This document shows, piece by piece, positions 51,868 through 60,678 of a stretch of 64,000 bases of DNA (position 1 is its first letter; every line of letters starts with the position of its first letter). The DNA is from Sinomicrobium soli (GTDB taxonomy: Bacteria; Bacteroidota; Bacteroidia; Flavobacteriales; Flavobacteriaceae). A program made the position numbers and the translations under genes. The stretch is from contig NZ_QLNV01000011.1 in assembly GCF_003285545.1 (NCBI RefSeq), positions 1 through 64,000 on the forward strand, read 5' to 3'. The notes under the pieces are model-generated. The model had not been told where the DNA came from. It saw nothing but the letters and a program-made list of their open reading frames with translations, and did no database searches.

Positions 51868-51897
51868 CAAAAGTAGTTTTTTTTGCCGGTCCGGCAA
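51868..51897 (-). promoter_or_regulatory. trhO promoter (TTG-N19-TACTTTTG)
   Basis: On the minus strand TTG (51897-51895), a 19-bp spacer and TACTTTTG (51875-51868). The leader is about 40 nt. Confidence 0.65.
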
Positions 51898-52034
51898 AGC
51901 AGGTATTTCCTGCCGGCCGCCTGCTTTTTGTTCCACACGTCCTCCTTCCGGGTACATCTCTTCGATCCCGCCCGTTGCTTCTCTGAAAAAGAAATGGTAT
52001 TTTAGCACGAATTATTTTTTGTAAAAAACGACTA

Positions 52035-53039
52035 ATGAGTTCAGAGAAAGACGCAAAACTTAAAGCCCTGAAGCTTACGCTGGATAAGCTGGACAAGACC
52101 TACGGAAAAGGGGCCGTAATGAAAATGGGAGACCATGTGGTGGAAGATGTCGAAGTGATCCCTACAGGCTCCATCGGACTGGATATTGCACTGGGAGTAG
52201 GCGGTTATCCGCGGGGCCGGGTCATAGAGATCTACGGACCGGAATCTTCGGGGAAGACCACCCTTACCCTTCATGCCATCGCAGAAGCACAGAAAGCAGG
52301 CGGTATCGCTGCCTTTATAGATGCGGAACACGCCTTCGACCGGTTTTATGCCGAAAAACTCGGGGTGGATGTAGATAATCTTATCATTTCCCAGCCCGAC
52401 CACGGGGAGCAGGCCCTGGAAATTGCCGACAACCTCATCCGTTCGGGAGCCATCGATATCGTTATCGTAGACTCGGTAGCGGCACTGACCCCAAAAAGTG
52501 AGATCGAGGGCGAAATGGGCGATTCCAAAATGGGGCTCCACGCCCGCCTGATGTCACAGGCCCTTCGCAAGCTCACGGCGAGTATCAGCAAGACCAAGTG
52601 TACCGTTATATTTATCAACCAGCTCCGGGAGAAGATCGGGGTGATGTTCGGAAACCCGGAAACCACCACAGGGGGTAATGCCCTCAAGTTCTATGCCTCC
52701 GTACGTCTCGACATCAGGAGATCTACCCAGATCAAGGACAGCAACGGGGAAGTGGCCGGGAACAAGACCAAGGTAAAAGTGGTCAAGAACAAGGTAGCCC
52801 CTCCCTTTAAGGCTACCGAATTCGATATCATGTACGGTGAAGGTATCTCGAGGGTAGGTGAGATCCTCGACCTCGGTGTGGAATACGAGATCATCAAGAA
52901 AAGCGGTTCGTGGTTCAGTTACGGCGATACCAAACTGGGCCAGGGAAGGGATGCGGTAAAACTGCTGCTCGAAGACAACCCGGAACTGCTGGAAGAGTTG
53001 GAAGCCAAGATCAAGGAGGCGATCACGGCCATTAAATAA
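52035..53039 (+). CDS. recA: Recombinase RecA
   Basis: Strand-exchange protein and SOS coprotease. The 334 residues include Walker A ([10 protein letters not shown], about residue 69), the DNA-binding L2 loop ([27 protein letters not shown]), and the C-terminal acidic tail, which is short. Length and sequence are canonical. The start at 52035 follows 20 bp of AT-rich leader. No LexA-type box was recognised upstream; a terminator follows. Confidence 0.98.
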   Translation: MSSEKDAKLKALKLTLDKLDKTYGKGAVMKMGDHVVEDVEVIPTGSIGLDIALGVGGYPRGRVIEIYGPESSGKTTLTLHAIAEAQKAGGIAAFIDAEHAFDRFYAEKLGVDVDNLIISQPDHGEQALEIADNLIRSGAIDIVIVDSVAALTPKSEIEGEMGDSKMGLHARLMSQALRKLTASISKTKCTVIFINQLREKIGVMFGNPETTTGGNALKFYASVRLDIRRSTQIKDSNGEVAGNKTKVKVVKNKVAPPFKATEFDIMYGEGISRVGEILDLGVEYEIIKKSGSWFSYGDTKLGQGRDAVKLLLEDNPELLEELEAKIKEAITAIK

Positions 53040-53066
53040 TTGACCAGCAAACACCTTTTATATCAA

Positions 53067-53100
53067 AATCCGTCCTGTTGAAAAAGGGCGGATTTTTTTT
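53067..53100 (+). terminator. recA terminator
   Basis: AAATCCGTCC (53067-53076) and GGGCGGATTT (53087-53096) with one G-U pair and a run of T to 53100. Confidence 0.85.
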
Positions 53101-53274
53101 ATTCCTGACGCAACCCTTTGCAATATCCCGTATCTTTCTATCAGAAAACAAAGAAAAAAGCGTTTTACAATCAAAAGGGAAACATCACACAACCCCCTGT
53201 AAAACAAAGAATAGCGGAAACAATAATAAATAAATTAACAGCAAAGCAATTAAAATTAACAAACAGAAACGACG

Positions 53275-53745
53275 ATGAAAAAAGTAAGTATTGCAGCAGT
53301 GCTATTAACCTTTGTGGTAGCCGTATCGGGATGTCTGAGTGATGACGGGGCAAATTTTTATGACGAGGCGATTCCCACAGTGTCTATAGACAGTGTTCCG
53401 GATAGCCTGGAAGTCGGGGAAGACTATAAAATAGCCTTTTCCTACCGTATTCCTACGGAATGCCATACCTATATAGGCAACCAGGGGTGGACAGATACCG
53501 AAGCCTCGACAGACTCTATAAGGGTCGTAACATTCGTACCCCTGGCAAGGGTACAGACCAGCAGCAACGATTCCTGCCGGACCGTAAACATAGTCAAGGA
53601 CGACGGTATCACCAACTCGTTCCAGATCGATCCGACAGCAGCAACGCTTCCTTACCTATACAAATTCCAGTTCTGGACAGGAAAAGACAGTAACGGAGAC
53701 GACGAGTTCATATCGCGTTTAGTTCCTGTAAAACGGGAAGAATAA
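53275..53745 (+). CDS. Hypothetical lipoprotein
   Basis: A 156-residue lipoprotein (AVSGC, Cys20). The mature part is beta-rich with SLEVGEDYKIAFSYRIPTECHTYIGNQGW near the middle and two more Cys, and it ends in a charged KREE. It has no recognised domain. It lies between recA and an ECF sigma gene, separate from both (terminator before it, 72 bp after it). A link to the sigma factor is possible but unsupported. Confidence 0.7.
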   Translation: MKKVSIAAVLLTFVVAVSGCLSDDGANFYDEAIPTVSIDSVPDSLEVGEDYKIAFSYRIPTECHTYIGNQGWTDTEASTDSIRVVTFVPLARVQTSSNDSCRTVNIVKDDGITNSFQIDPTAATLPYLYKFQFWTGKDSNGDDEFISRLVPVKREE

Positions 53746-53817
53746 AAAAACAGATTTTTCGGGGGACATAATTCCGTTCCCCGAAAGTTTTAAAACCAAA
53801 ACGAACAAGTTCATTAA

Positions 53818-54360
53818 GTGAGTTTAGAAGAACTCATACACCGGTGCAAAAAACGGGACCGGAAGGCACAGGAACAACTCTATCGCCTGTTTGGCGGCAA
53901 GCTGTACAGTACCTGCCTGAAGTACTCCCGGAACCAGACTGAGGCGGAAGATAATCTGCAGGATAGCTTCATGGCCATTTTCAGCAAAATAGAACAGTAC
54001 CGGTTCAAGGGTTCTTTCGAAGGATGGCTGCGACGGGTCACTGTAAATACCGTGTTGCAGAAATACCGCAAGGAAAAGGTCTTCAGCCTGGTATCGGACG
54101 AAATCGAAGATGAGGCGGAAGTCATACTCGAAGACGAAGATATCAGCCTGGATTACCTCCTGGGGATCATACAGCAATTGCCGGATAAATACAGGCTTAC
54201 GTTCAACCTTTATGTACTGGACGGCTATTCACACAAGGAAATCTCGGAACTTCTGGGTATTTCCGAAGGTACATCAAAGTCTAACCTCTCCCGGGCAAGA
54301 GGCATTCTCAAGGGGATGATAGAAGAAGACCAGCATAAAAAAAAAGTGACGTCTCTATAA
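53818..54360 (+). CDS. ECF-type RNA polymerase sigma factor
   Basis: A 180-residue alternative sigma factor. Region 2 is LYRLFGGKLYSTCLKYSRNQTEAEDNLQDSFMAIFSKIEQYRF, with the aromatic/basic promoter-melting patch. Region 4 is LPDKYRLTFNLYVLDGYSHKEISELLGISEGTSKSNLSRARG, a clear HTH. The start is GTG (53818). The next gene, 4 bp after the stop, encodes a protein with a short cytoplasmic part and a membrane helix that could act as its anti-sigma partner. The genes it controls are unknown. Confidence 0.92.
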   Translation: MSLEELIHRCKKRDRKAQEQLYRLFGGKLYSTCLKYSRNQTEAEDNLQDSFMAIFSKIEQYRFKGSFEGWLRRVTVNTVLQKYRKEKVFSLVSDEIEDEAEVILEDEDISLDYLLGIIQQLPDKYRLTFNLYVLDGYSHKEISELLGISEGTSKSNLSRARGILKGMIEEDQHKKKVTSL

Positions 54361-54364
54361 CCAA

Positions 54365-55801
54365 ATGAGCAACAAAAAGAACATAGACAGACTTTTCCAG
54401 GAAAAATTCAAGGACTTTGAAACTTTTCCCGAAAAGGATTTATGGACCGGTATCGAGGCAAGGCTGGATGAAATACCTGCCACCCGGAAACCCGCTGCCA
54501 TGTGGTGGAAACTGGGAGGCATCGCAGCTACGGTGATACTGCTGCTCTCGCTGGGGCTCAACAGCCTGTTCCATACCCCTTCTGATATCCCTGAAGATCC
54601 CCTGGAAAAAGTCAACACCGTACAGCAAACCGGAACAGACCAGGACCCGCCCGCACAAACGCAGGATGATGATAATACGGCACAGACACAGGATGATGCC
54701 GCGGCACAAACACAGGATGCAGAGACGCAGGATGCGCAATCGAATGATGCAGGGACGCATGATGGTGGTGGTGTAGAGACGCATGATTATGCGTCTCTAC
54801 GGGATGATAACGATAATACCAACGATACCAACAACGACGCCGAAACACAAAATCAACAGGTTTCCGGAAATACGGAGGGGGATACCGTGGTACAGACGCA
54901 GAATGTAAAATCGGATGATGATAATACCGACAATCCCACCACAAGGAAAAATGACCTTACGCCCGCAGATGACGAGGAAGAGGCGGGGAAAAAATCGCTG
55001 CTGACGGCTATTGCGGAAATGGAACAGGAACAGCAGGAGAACGACGAAGACCGCATCAATTCCCGGAAAAACGGAAAAAAATGGAGCCTGAGCCCCAATG
55101 TGGCCCCGGTATACTACAATTCGGTAAGCGGAGGGTCTCCCATCGATCCCGAATTCAGTGGAAATTCGAAATCCGGAAAAGTCAATATCAGCTACGGGGT
55201 GAATGTGGCCTATGAGGTCAATAACCGCCTGAGCTTTCGCTCAGGGGTAAACAAGGTAAACTACGGTTATAATACCAATGACATCTCCTTTAGCCCCAAT
55301 TTCGAGGCCAGGGCTCTGACCAATGTGAATTACGCCAGGCAATCGGACGTGGCTTCCGCTCCCCTGGTATCCAGCAAGAACGATTCCAAATCCCCCCCGA
55401 TGTCGTCAAGGGAGGAGATCGCTGCCACTTTCTCTCCGCAGGAGGGCAACATGCAGCAGGAATTCGGATATATAGAGGTCCCGATGGAATTAAAATACCG
55501 GCTTATAGATCACCGGTTCGGGCTCAATGTCATCGGCGGGATCAGTTCGCTGTTCCTCACCAATAATTCCATACTGCTGAAATCGGATAACCTGGCTACG
55601 GAGCTGGGGGAGGCCAATAATGTCAATGACGTGAATTTCAGCACCAATGTAGGGCTGGGCGTGGATTACCTGTTATCCGACAAACTCAGGTTACAGGTGG
55701 AGCCCATGTTCAAATACCAGTTAAACACATTCTCCGGTGACAGCGGCGGTTTCCGCCCGTACTCATTCGGTGTATATACAGGCTTTAGTTTTAGGTTTTA
55801 G
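54365..55801 (+). CDS. Membrane-anchored protein with C-terminal outer-membrane-type barrel, candidate anti-sigma
   Basis: A 478-residue protein with an N-terminal soluble region (1-45, starting NKKNIDRLFQEKFKDFE) and one hydrophobic helix (about 46-67). A ~165-residue low-complexity linker rich in Thr, Gln, Asp and Asn follows, then from about 235 a beta-barrel-like domain (SGKVNISYGVNVAYEVNNRLSFRSGV, ending GFRPYSFGVYTGFSFRF) of the PorT/outer-membrane barrel type. Encoded 4 bp after an ECF sigma gene, as anti-sigma factors are. The linker carries tandem TQDD-like repeats and a perfect DNA palindrome at 54773-54800. Two envelope addresses in one chain is odd; the topology is inferred, not shown. 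It ends with a strong terminator. Confidence 0.75.
   Translation: MSNKKNIDRLFQEKFKDFETFPEKDLWTGIEARLDEIPATRKPAAMWWKLGGIAATVILLLSLGLNSLFHTPSDIPEDPLEKVNTVQQTGTDQDPPAQTQDDDNTAQTQDDAAAQTQDAETQDAQSNDAGTHDGGGVETHDYASLRDDNDNTNDTNNDAETQNQQVSGNTEGDTVVQTQNVKSDDDNTDNPTTRKNDLTPADDEEEAGKKSLLTAIAEMEQEQQENDEDRINSRKNGKKWSLSPNVAPVYYNSVSGGSPIDPEFSGNSKSGKVNISYGVNVAYEVNNRLSFRSGVNKVNYGYNTNDISFSPNFEARALTNVNYARQSDVASAPLVSSKNDSKSPPMSSREEIAATFSPQEGNMQQEFGYIEVPMELKYRLIDHRFGLNVIGGISSLFLTNNSILLKSDNLATELGEANNVNDVNFSTNVGLGVDYLLSDKLRLQVEPMFKYQLNTFSGDSGGFRPYSFGVYTGFSFRF
54773..54800. repeat. REP-like palindrome inside coding sequence
   Basis: GTAGAGACGCA and its perfect reverse complement TGCGTCTCTAC flank a 6-base centre; read in frame it gives Val-Glu-Thr-His-Asp-Tyr-Ala-Ser-Leu from residue 137. 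Degenerate copies of the left arm (agagacgca, agggacgcat) precede it at 54721-54760. Confidence 0.7.
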
Positions 55802-55842
55802 TTAGGTTAGCTTTACTCAAAAAGCGCGGTTTGATTACCGGA

Positions 55843-55877
55843 AAAAGGTTGCCCCAAAGGACAACCTTTTTTGTTTT
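55843..55877. terminator. Bidirectional terminator after the barrel gene
   Basis: AAAAGGTTG (55843-55851) and CAACCTTTT (55862-55870), with T runs on both strands. It serves the sigma/barrel pair and the convergent enoyl-CoA hydratase gene. Confidence 0.8.
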
Positions 55878-55880
55878 TAA

Positions 55881-56654
55881 TCACTGCTGTTTCCTGAATT
55901 TTTCCAGGGCTTTCCGGGTGAATGCGGAAAGTACCAGGTCTCCCGAAATTTCAGCTTTGGCAGGCAACAGTTCATCCCAGTGCGACGTACCCTCCCAAAG
56001 TGTTTTTTTCATGGCCTCCAGGGCCTTCGGATTACAGGAGGCCAGTTTTGCCGTATATATCTCCAGTTCCCGGTCCAGTTCACCTATCTTATCAAAGACC
56101 CTGGCATACAGTCCCTTTTCCTTAGCCCAGTAGGCATTCTTCCACTGTTCGGGCGCCAGGGCAAGCTCGGCCAGGCCGGCTTTTCCCATTTTGCGCTCTA
56201 CCGCCGGGGCAATGACAAAAGGGCCGATACCGATGGTGAGCTCAGACAGTTTTACAGCCGCTGCCTCAACGGCCATCACATAGTCGCAGGCCGCTGCCAG
56301 CCCTACGCCTCCTCCTACGGTCTTGCCCTGTACCCTGCCCACAATAAGCTTGCTGCATTTCCGCATGGCATTGATCACCCCGGCAAAACCGTTAAAAAAC
56401 CTTGTTCCCTCTTCCTTGTCCCGGACGGCCAGCAATTCGTCAAAAGAGGCCCCGGCACAAAAAGCCTTTTCTCCCTCGCTCTTCAATACAATAACATACA
56501 CGTCGTCGTTATCCGAAAGCGACTCAAATTCTTTCCGGAGGCGTTGCAGCAATTCGAGGGGGAAGGCATTACTCGAAGGATGGCCGAACTCTACAGTGGC
56601 TACGTGATTTTCTATGCTGGTATACAAACTACCATTGGGACGATCTGTTGACAT
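55881..56654 (-). CDS. Enoyl-CoA hydratase/isomerase family protein
   Basis: Crotonase-fold enzyme of 257 residues. The oxyanion-hole segments are KAFCAGASFDEL (about residue 64) and GKTVGGGVGLAAACDY (about 110). A Glu in KLSELTIGIGPFVIAP is positioned like a hydratase acid, as in methylglutaconyl-CoA hydratases. The C-terminal region is typical but the exact substrate is not settled: enoyl-CoA, or 3-methylglutaconyl-CoA of leucine breakdown. It lies between the barrel gene and a MATE gene and is probably transcribed alone. Confidence 0.85.
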   Translation of the reverse strand: MSTDRPNGSLYTSIENHVATVEFGHPSSNAFPLELLQRLRKEFESLSDNDDVYVIVLKSEGEKAFCAGASFDELLAVRDKEEGTRFFNGFAGVINAMRKCSKLIVGRVQGKTVGGGVGLAAACDYVMAVEAAAVKLSELTIGIGPFVIAPAVERKMGKAGLAELALAPEQWKNAYWAKEKGLYARVFDKIGELDRELEIYTAKLASCNPKALEAMKKTLWEGTSHWDELLPAKAEISGDLVLSAFTRKALEKFRKQQ

Positions 56655-56700
56655 TGTTTTTCGGGTTTTACTGGGTTACAGGTTGCCGGTTTGGGCAAAC

Positions 56701-56745
56701 TAAGAGCTAAGAGCTAAGAGCTAAGAGCTAAGAGCTAAGAGCTAA
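56701..56745 (-). repeat. Tandem 7-bp repeat, 6 copies, 3' of the MATE gene
   Basis: Perfect tandem array of the unit taagagc (56701-56742) plus a partial copy, 11 bp past the MATE stop codon. Gene-sense unit TTAGCTC, a close relative of the TTAGTTC units after gpsA and pth. Confidence 0.85.
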
Positions 56746-56755
56746 ATTACAAATA

Positions 56756-58114
56756 TTACCCGACAGCACTGAGATATTTCCGGCGAAATTTAAACACCAG
56801 CGCTCCTCCCCGGATCAGCATCCAGACCGTAAAGGCCATCCAGATCCCGTGGAGTTTCCACTGCAACGCATCGGTAATAAAAAGTACCGGGACAAAGCCG
56901 AGAAAGGTTGCGGTCAGCAATACATTTCTGAGATAGGCGGCCTCCCCGAGCCCCTTGAATATTCCGTCGAACATGAAGGCAACGGCATTCAGCGGCTGCA
57001 TCAGCAATACCATCCAGAATACCGAACCGAAGAGTGCGAGTACCATGGGGTCCTTGTTAAAGACCAGTCCTATGGCATCATAAAAAACACCGCAGACAGC
57101 CATCAGTACCAGGGCTATGGCAATGGCATACTTACAGGTATCCTTGCACAGGTACCACAACCTCCTGTAGTCGCCGGCCCCCAGAAGCCTCCCGGAGATG
57201 GCATTTCCCGCATTGGCATAACCATCTACGAAAAAGGAGAAAAACAGCCAGATATTCATCAGCATACTCTGGGCTGCGATGTAGTTCTTGCCATAGCCGG
57301 TGGCATAGGAATTGGCCATATAAATGGCGATGTTCAGGGCTGCGGCACGGATAAAAAGATTAAAGCTCATCAACAACAATCCTTTTAACCGGGGATTGAC
57401 CCTCAGGCTCAACCGGAATGAAAAGGGCGTATGCCTGCCGTAAAAATACAGCGCAATAAGCAGCATCACCAACTGGGAACACAAACTGGCATATGCCGCT
57501 CCCTGCAGATGCATGGCGGGCAGCAGCCCGTTTATCCCGTATACCAGCGCGTAATCCAGCGCCACATTAACCACAGCCCCGGCAAGGCTGGCCGACATGG
57601 CCCACCAGGTATTCTGCAACCCCCGGAACACCCCGAAAATGGCAAAAGTGACCAGGGTTACGGGATAGCCCAGCGCCCTGATACGGTAATAACCGGTACA
57701 GTATTGCAGTATAAGCCCCTCGGCATTGTAGGCCCTGAAAATAAAACCGGCGAGAAAGGAGGTCACCGCCAGAATAAGCAAACTCAGTAAAAGATTGAAT
57801 GCAATAGCCTGGGGCACCAGGGTTTTTACGGCATTCAGCCTTCCTTCCCCGAGGTGACGGGAAACTGTGGCCGATATGGCGGTCTTGGCCTGTGCCACGA
57901 TCCATATGATGGCCGAAAGAAAAGACCCCACGATCCCCGCCGCGGCAAGGGCCTCCACAGGATGCTCGTCTACGTGCCCTATGACCGCAATATCGGTCAG
58001 GGAAATCAGGGGTTCGGCAATTCCGGCAATAATCGCGGGTATTGCCAGCTTGTTAATCTCACGGAACGACACTTTGTTCTTTGTTTCTCCCGGCATAGTT
58101 TCACCTGTTTGCAC
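56756..58114 (-). CDS. MATE family efflux transporter
   Basis: Multidrug/cation antiporter of 452 residues with about 12 hydrophobic helices in two similar halves. Typical openings are INKLAIPAIIAGIAEPLISLTDIAVIGHV (helix 1 with the Pro/Asp pattern), then AQAKTAISATVSRHLGEGR after helix 2. The second half starts near FIRAAALNIAIYMAN. The start is either 58114 or the second Met (58096). A short-repeat array follows its stop. It lies 25 bp after rsmI on the same strand. Confidence 0.92.
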   Translation of the reverse strand: MQTGETMPGETKNKVSFREINKLAIPAIIAGIAEPLISLTDIAVIGHVDEHPVEALAAAGIVGSFLSAIIWIVAQAKTAISATVSRHLGEGRLNAVKTLVPQAIAFNLLLSLLILAVTSFLAGFIFRAYNAEGLILQYCTGYYRIRALGYPVTLVTFAIFGVFRGLQNTWWAMSASLAGAVVNVALDYALVYGINGLLPAMHLQGAAYASLCSQLVMLLIALYFYGRHTPFSFRLSLRVNPRLKGLLLMSFNLFIRAAALNIAIYMANSYATGYGKNYIAAQSMLMNIWLFFSFFVDGYANAGNAISGRLLGAGDYRRLWYLCKDTCKYAIAIALVLMAVCGVFYDAIGLVFNKDPMVLALFGSVFWMVLLMQPLNAVAFMFDGIFKGLGEAAYLRNVLLTATFLGFVPVLFITDALQWKLHGIWMAFTVWMLIRGGALVFKFRRKYLSAVG

Positions 58115-58139
58115 AAGGCTGCAAAGTTATAAGATCACC

Positions 58140-58814
58140 CTATTCCCTCACTCCTCCAACAACGATCACGATCTCTCCTTTAGGCGGGTTTCCGGTATAA
58201 TGTGCCAGCACTTCTGCGGCCGTACCCCTTATGGTTTCTTCATAGATCTTGGTCAGCTCCCTGGACACGGAAACAGGCCTGTCTGCCCCGAAATACAATA
58301 CGAGATCAGCCAGGGTTTTCAGCAATTTATAGGGAGATTCGTAAAAGATCATCGTCCGCTGTTCGGAAACCAGGGCCTTAAAGCGGGTCTGCCGGCCTTT
58401 TTTAACAGGCAGAAAACCCTCGAACACGAACCGGTCGTTGGGCAGGCCGCTGTTTACCAGCGCAGGTACAAAAGCCGTTGCCCCGGGAAGACATTCCACG
58501 CTTATCCCCGCTTCCACACAGGCCCGTGTAAGCAGGAAACCGGGATCTGATATGGCAGGAGTACCGGCATCCGAGATAAGCGCTATGGTTTCCCCTGCCG
58601 CTATGCGCTTTACGATAGCCGCCACCGTCTTGTGTTCATTGTGCATGTGATGGCTCTGCAAGGGAGTACCGATCCCGAAGTGCCTGAAGAGCTTACTGCT
58701 CGTTCGGGTATCTTCCGCGAGCACGGTATCTGCTTCCTCAAGTACCTTTACCGCCCGGAAGGTCATGTCTTCCAGGTTGCCTATCGGGGTAGGCACAATA
58801 TAGAGTTTAGACAT
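58140..58814 (-). CDS. rsmI: 16S rRNA (cytidine(1402)-2'-O)-methyltransferase
   Basis: SAM-dependent tetrapyrrole-methylase-fold enzyme that modifies C1402 of 16S rRNA. The 224 residues open LYIVPTPIGNLEDMTFRAVKVLEEAD with the LAEDTRTSSKL loop. The SAM loop ALISDAGTPAISDPGFLL is present. The family's longer C-terminal extension is missing or short, typical for Bacteroidota (about 220-230). It lies 5 bp after the upstream hypothetical gene, so they are likely co-transcribed. Confidence 0.95.
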   Translation of the reverse strand: MSKLYIVPTPIGNLEDMTFRAVKVLEEADTVLAEDTRTSSKLFRHFGIGTPLQSHHMHNEHKTVAAIVKRIAAGETIALISDAGTPAISDPGFLLTRACVEAGISVECLPGATAFVPALVNSGLPNDRFVFEGFLPVKKGRQTRFKALVSEQRTMIFYESPYKLLKTLADLVLYFGADRPVSVSRELTKIYEETIRGTAAEVLAHYTGNPPKGEIVIVVGGVRE

Positions 58815-58819
58815 TGAAC

Positions 58820-59497
58820 TCAGTTAAATTTCTTTTCCAGCAAGCTCATAAAACGCTCCTCGTACTTTTCCTTTCCCTCCCAGTTGTTATAATCGGGTTT
58901 TATCATGAGCGTGATAAACTGCCTGGCTTCTTCCTCACTATCTATGGTATTGATCTGCGAGATCACCCGGTTATAATCTTCCGTACTATTGTTAAAGAGG
59001 TGTTTTATAAAGGCCAGTTTGTCATTAAGCCCTATCCCGGCGCCCTCCTTGAGCCTGTCATTGAGCGACTTCGGCCGCAATTCTACCGTTTCTGTCACCG
59101 GCACCTCCTCTTCTTCCACCCTTCGCTCAAAAACGGGTTCGGGCAATATATCGGCAAGGATGTCGTCGAGGGTTTCCTTTTCCGGCATTTCCGCCACCAT
59201 GTCCTTTATGGTATCCATAGCAGGTATGATAATGTCTTCACTGTGCGGGTTATTTTCCGGCACCCTCCTGTTTTCATCGATAACCGCTCCCGCAAGCTGT
59301 TCAAATTTCTGAAGGGCCTCACTTTTGCCCACCGTAGGCTGCATCTCCCCGAAGTGCTGCTCCACAAACTGCAGCAGGGTCAGTTTTTCATACATTTTCC
59401 TGGCCTGTATCTGAAGACCTGCCAGGTCTTCCCTTCCCTTCATCTTCAGGATATCATGTGCTATACTCACAAGTTCTGATTCCAGTTTCTTTTTCAT
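58820..59497 (-). CDS. Conserved hypothetical protein
   Basis: A 225-residue acidic, helical protein with no recognised domain and no signal or membrane segment. The N-terminus (KKKLESELVSIAHDILKMKGREDLAGLQIQARKMYEKLTLLQFVE) and C-terminus (LAFIKHLFNNSTEDYNRVISQINTIDSEEEARQFITLMIKPDYNNWEGKEKYEERFM) are highly regular and look conserved among flavobacteria. The centre (about 80-135) is variable and Glu/Pro-rich. Encoded directly 5' of rsmI, 5 bp apart. Role unknown; the link to rsmI is by position only. Confidence 0.75.
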   Translation of the reverse strand: MKKKLESELVSIAHDILKMKGREDLAGLQIQARKMYEKLTLLQFVEQHFGEMQPTVGKSEALQKFEQLAGAVIDENRRVPENNPHSEDIIIPAMDTIKDMVAEMPEKETLDDILADILPEPVFERRVEEEEVPVTETVELRPKSLNDRLKEGAGIGLNDKLAFIKHLFNNSTEDYNRVISQINTIDSEEEARQFITLMIKPDYNNWEGKEKYEERFMSLLEKKFN

Positions 59498-59962
59498 CGC
59501 TTTTTATTTTAACAATTATTTATGGCGTCACTCCCGGGGTATTACTTCCAGTACTACCTGCAATAAAGAAGCACAACGTTTTATTTTCAAAAGATAGGTT
59601 TTTCCCGTAAGAGATACAAATATATTAGTATTATTATAACTATAGGCACCCAGTGTTCCTTCCGTTCCTTTACAACACACCCGATCCCGTTTCAATGCGC
59701 CCTGTTCTGCCCGGAGCAAGCCCCCCTGCGAATATCCCGGACAAATTCCGGAGCGTAGTCGGGGCTGCAAAAAAGAGCCGTTTATACGCCCCCGGCATCA
59801 CGTTTTTTTCCTTAGCTTTGCATGACAGGTATCACCGCCGGTCTTTCCGGAGGCCACGGTTACCGGATCAGGGCAGGCACGGGTGAAAAACGATCGGAAT
59901 ACTCCCTGATAAAATCCGTGCAAGCGGTTTTTCCATAATTTTTCCGACTTGAAAAATACAAA
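59498..59962. other. Gene-free spacer with tdk promoter and structured leader
   Basis: No supported gene in about 465 bp. A -7 box TAGCTTTG is at 59813-59820, so the tdk leader would be about 135 nt. In it, ATCAGGG/CCCTGAT (59867-59873 / 59904-59910) and GCACGGGT/ATCCGTGC (59877-59884 / 59914-59921, one G-U) interleave in an H-type pseudoknot pattern. No known riboswitch family was recognised. Confidence 0.5.
59813..59820 (+). promoter_or_regulatory. tdk -7 box (TAGCTTTG)
   Basis: Match to TAnnTTTG 142 bp before the tdk ATG. No -33 TTG was identified at standard spacing. Confidence 0.5.
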
Positions 59963-60613
59963 ATGTTTCTCGAAAATACAGTTAATCATAAAGAACAGTT
60001 TGGCTGGATAGAAGTCATCTGCGGTTCCATGTTTTCCGGCAAGACCGAGGAACTGATCCGCAGGCTGCGCCGCGCCCGTATTGCCCGTCAGAAAGTGGAG
60101 ATCTTCAAACCTTCTGTCGACATCCGCCACAGCGAGGAAATGGTTGTTTCCCACGATGCGAACGAGATCCGCTCCACCCCGGTACCGGCAGCGGCAAACA
60201 TCCGCATTCTGGCCGATGGCTGTGATGTGGTGGGTATCGATGAGGCCCAGTTCTTTGACGATGAGATCGTTTCGGTATGCAACGACCTTGCCAACAGGGG
60301 GATACGTGTTATTGTAGCCGGGCTGGACATGGACTTCAAGGGCAATCCTTTCGGCCCCATGCCGGCCCTTATGGCCACTGCCGAGTATGTTACCAAAGTA
60401 CATGCCATATGTACCCGGACCGGGAATCTCGCACATTACAGCTTCCGGAAAGCCGACGACGACAAACTGGTGTTACTCGGGGAAACGGAGGAATACGAAC
60501 CCCTGAGCAGGGGAGCTTTTTACAAGGCCATGCTCCGGGAAAAAGTCCGGAACATGGATGTTAAGGACCCTAAAGATATTTCAGCACCGGGTCCCGGAAA
60601 AAACTCCGGGTGA
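59963..60613 (+). CDS. tdk: Thymidine kinase
   Basis: Salvages thymidine to dTMP. The 216 residues have the P-loop [17 protein letters not shown] (about residues 22-30) and the DEAQFF motif. In type II thymidine kinases a zinc site uses four Cys in the C-terminal lasso domain; here only the first is left ([17 protein letters not shown]), with Arg-Thr in place of the usual Lys-Cys, and no Cys follows. The fold is otherwise intact and the length is normal. It has a long leader and precedes alr on the same strand (65 bp gap). Confidence 0.93.
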   Translation: MFLENTVNHKEQFGWIEVICGSMFSGKTEELIRRLRRARIARQKVEIFKPSVDIRHSEEMVVSHDANEIRSTPVPAAANIRILADGCDVVGIDEAQFFDDEIVSVCNDLANRGIRVIVAGLDMDFKGNPFGPMPALMATAEYVTKVHAICTRTGNLAHYSFRKADDDKLVLLGETEEYEPLSRGAFYKAMLREKVRNMDVKDPKDISAPGPGKNSG

Positions 60614-60678
60614 TTTCCGGAACCCACAGACTATCCCGCCAGTAGTACCGAGTATTGTTTATGCCATATACCTTATTT

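Noticed and set aside
56701-56745. CRISPR-like regular array
   Set aside because: Units are 7 bp with no spacers; simple tandem repeat.
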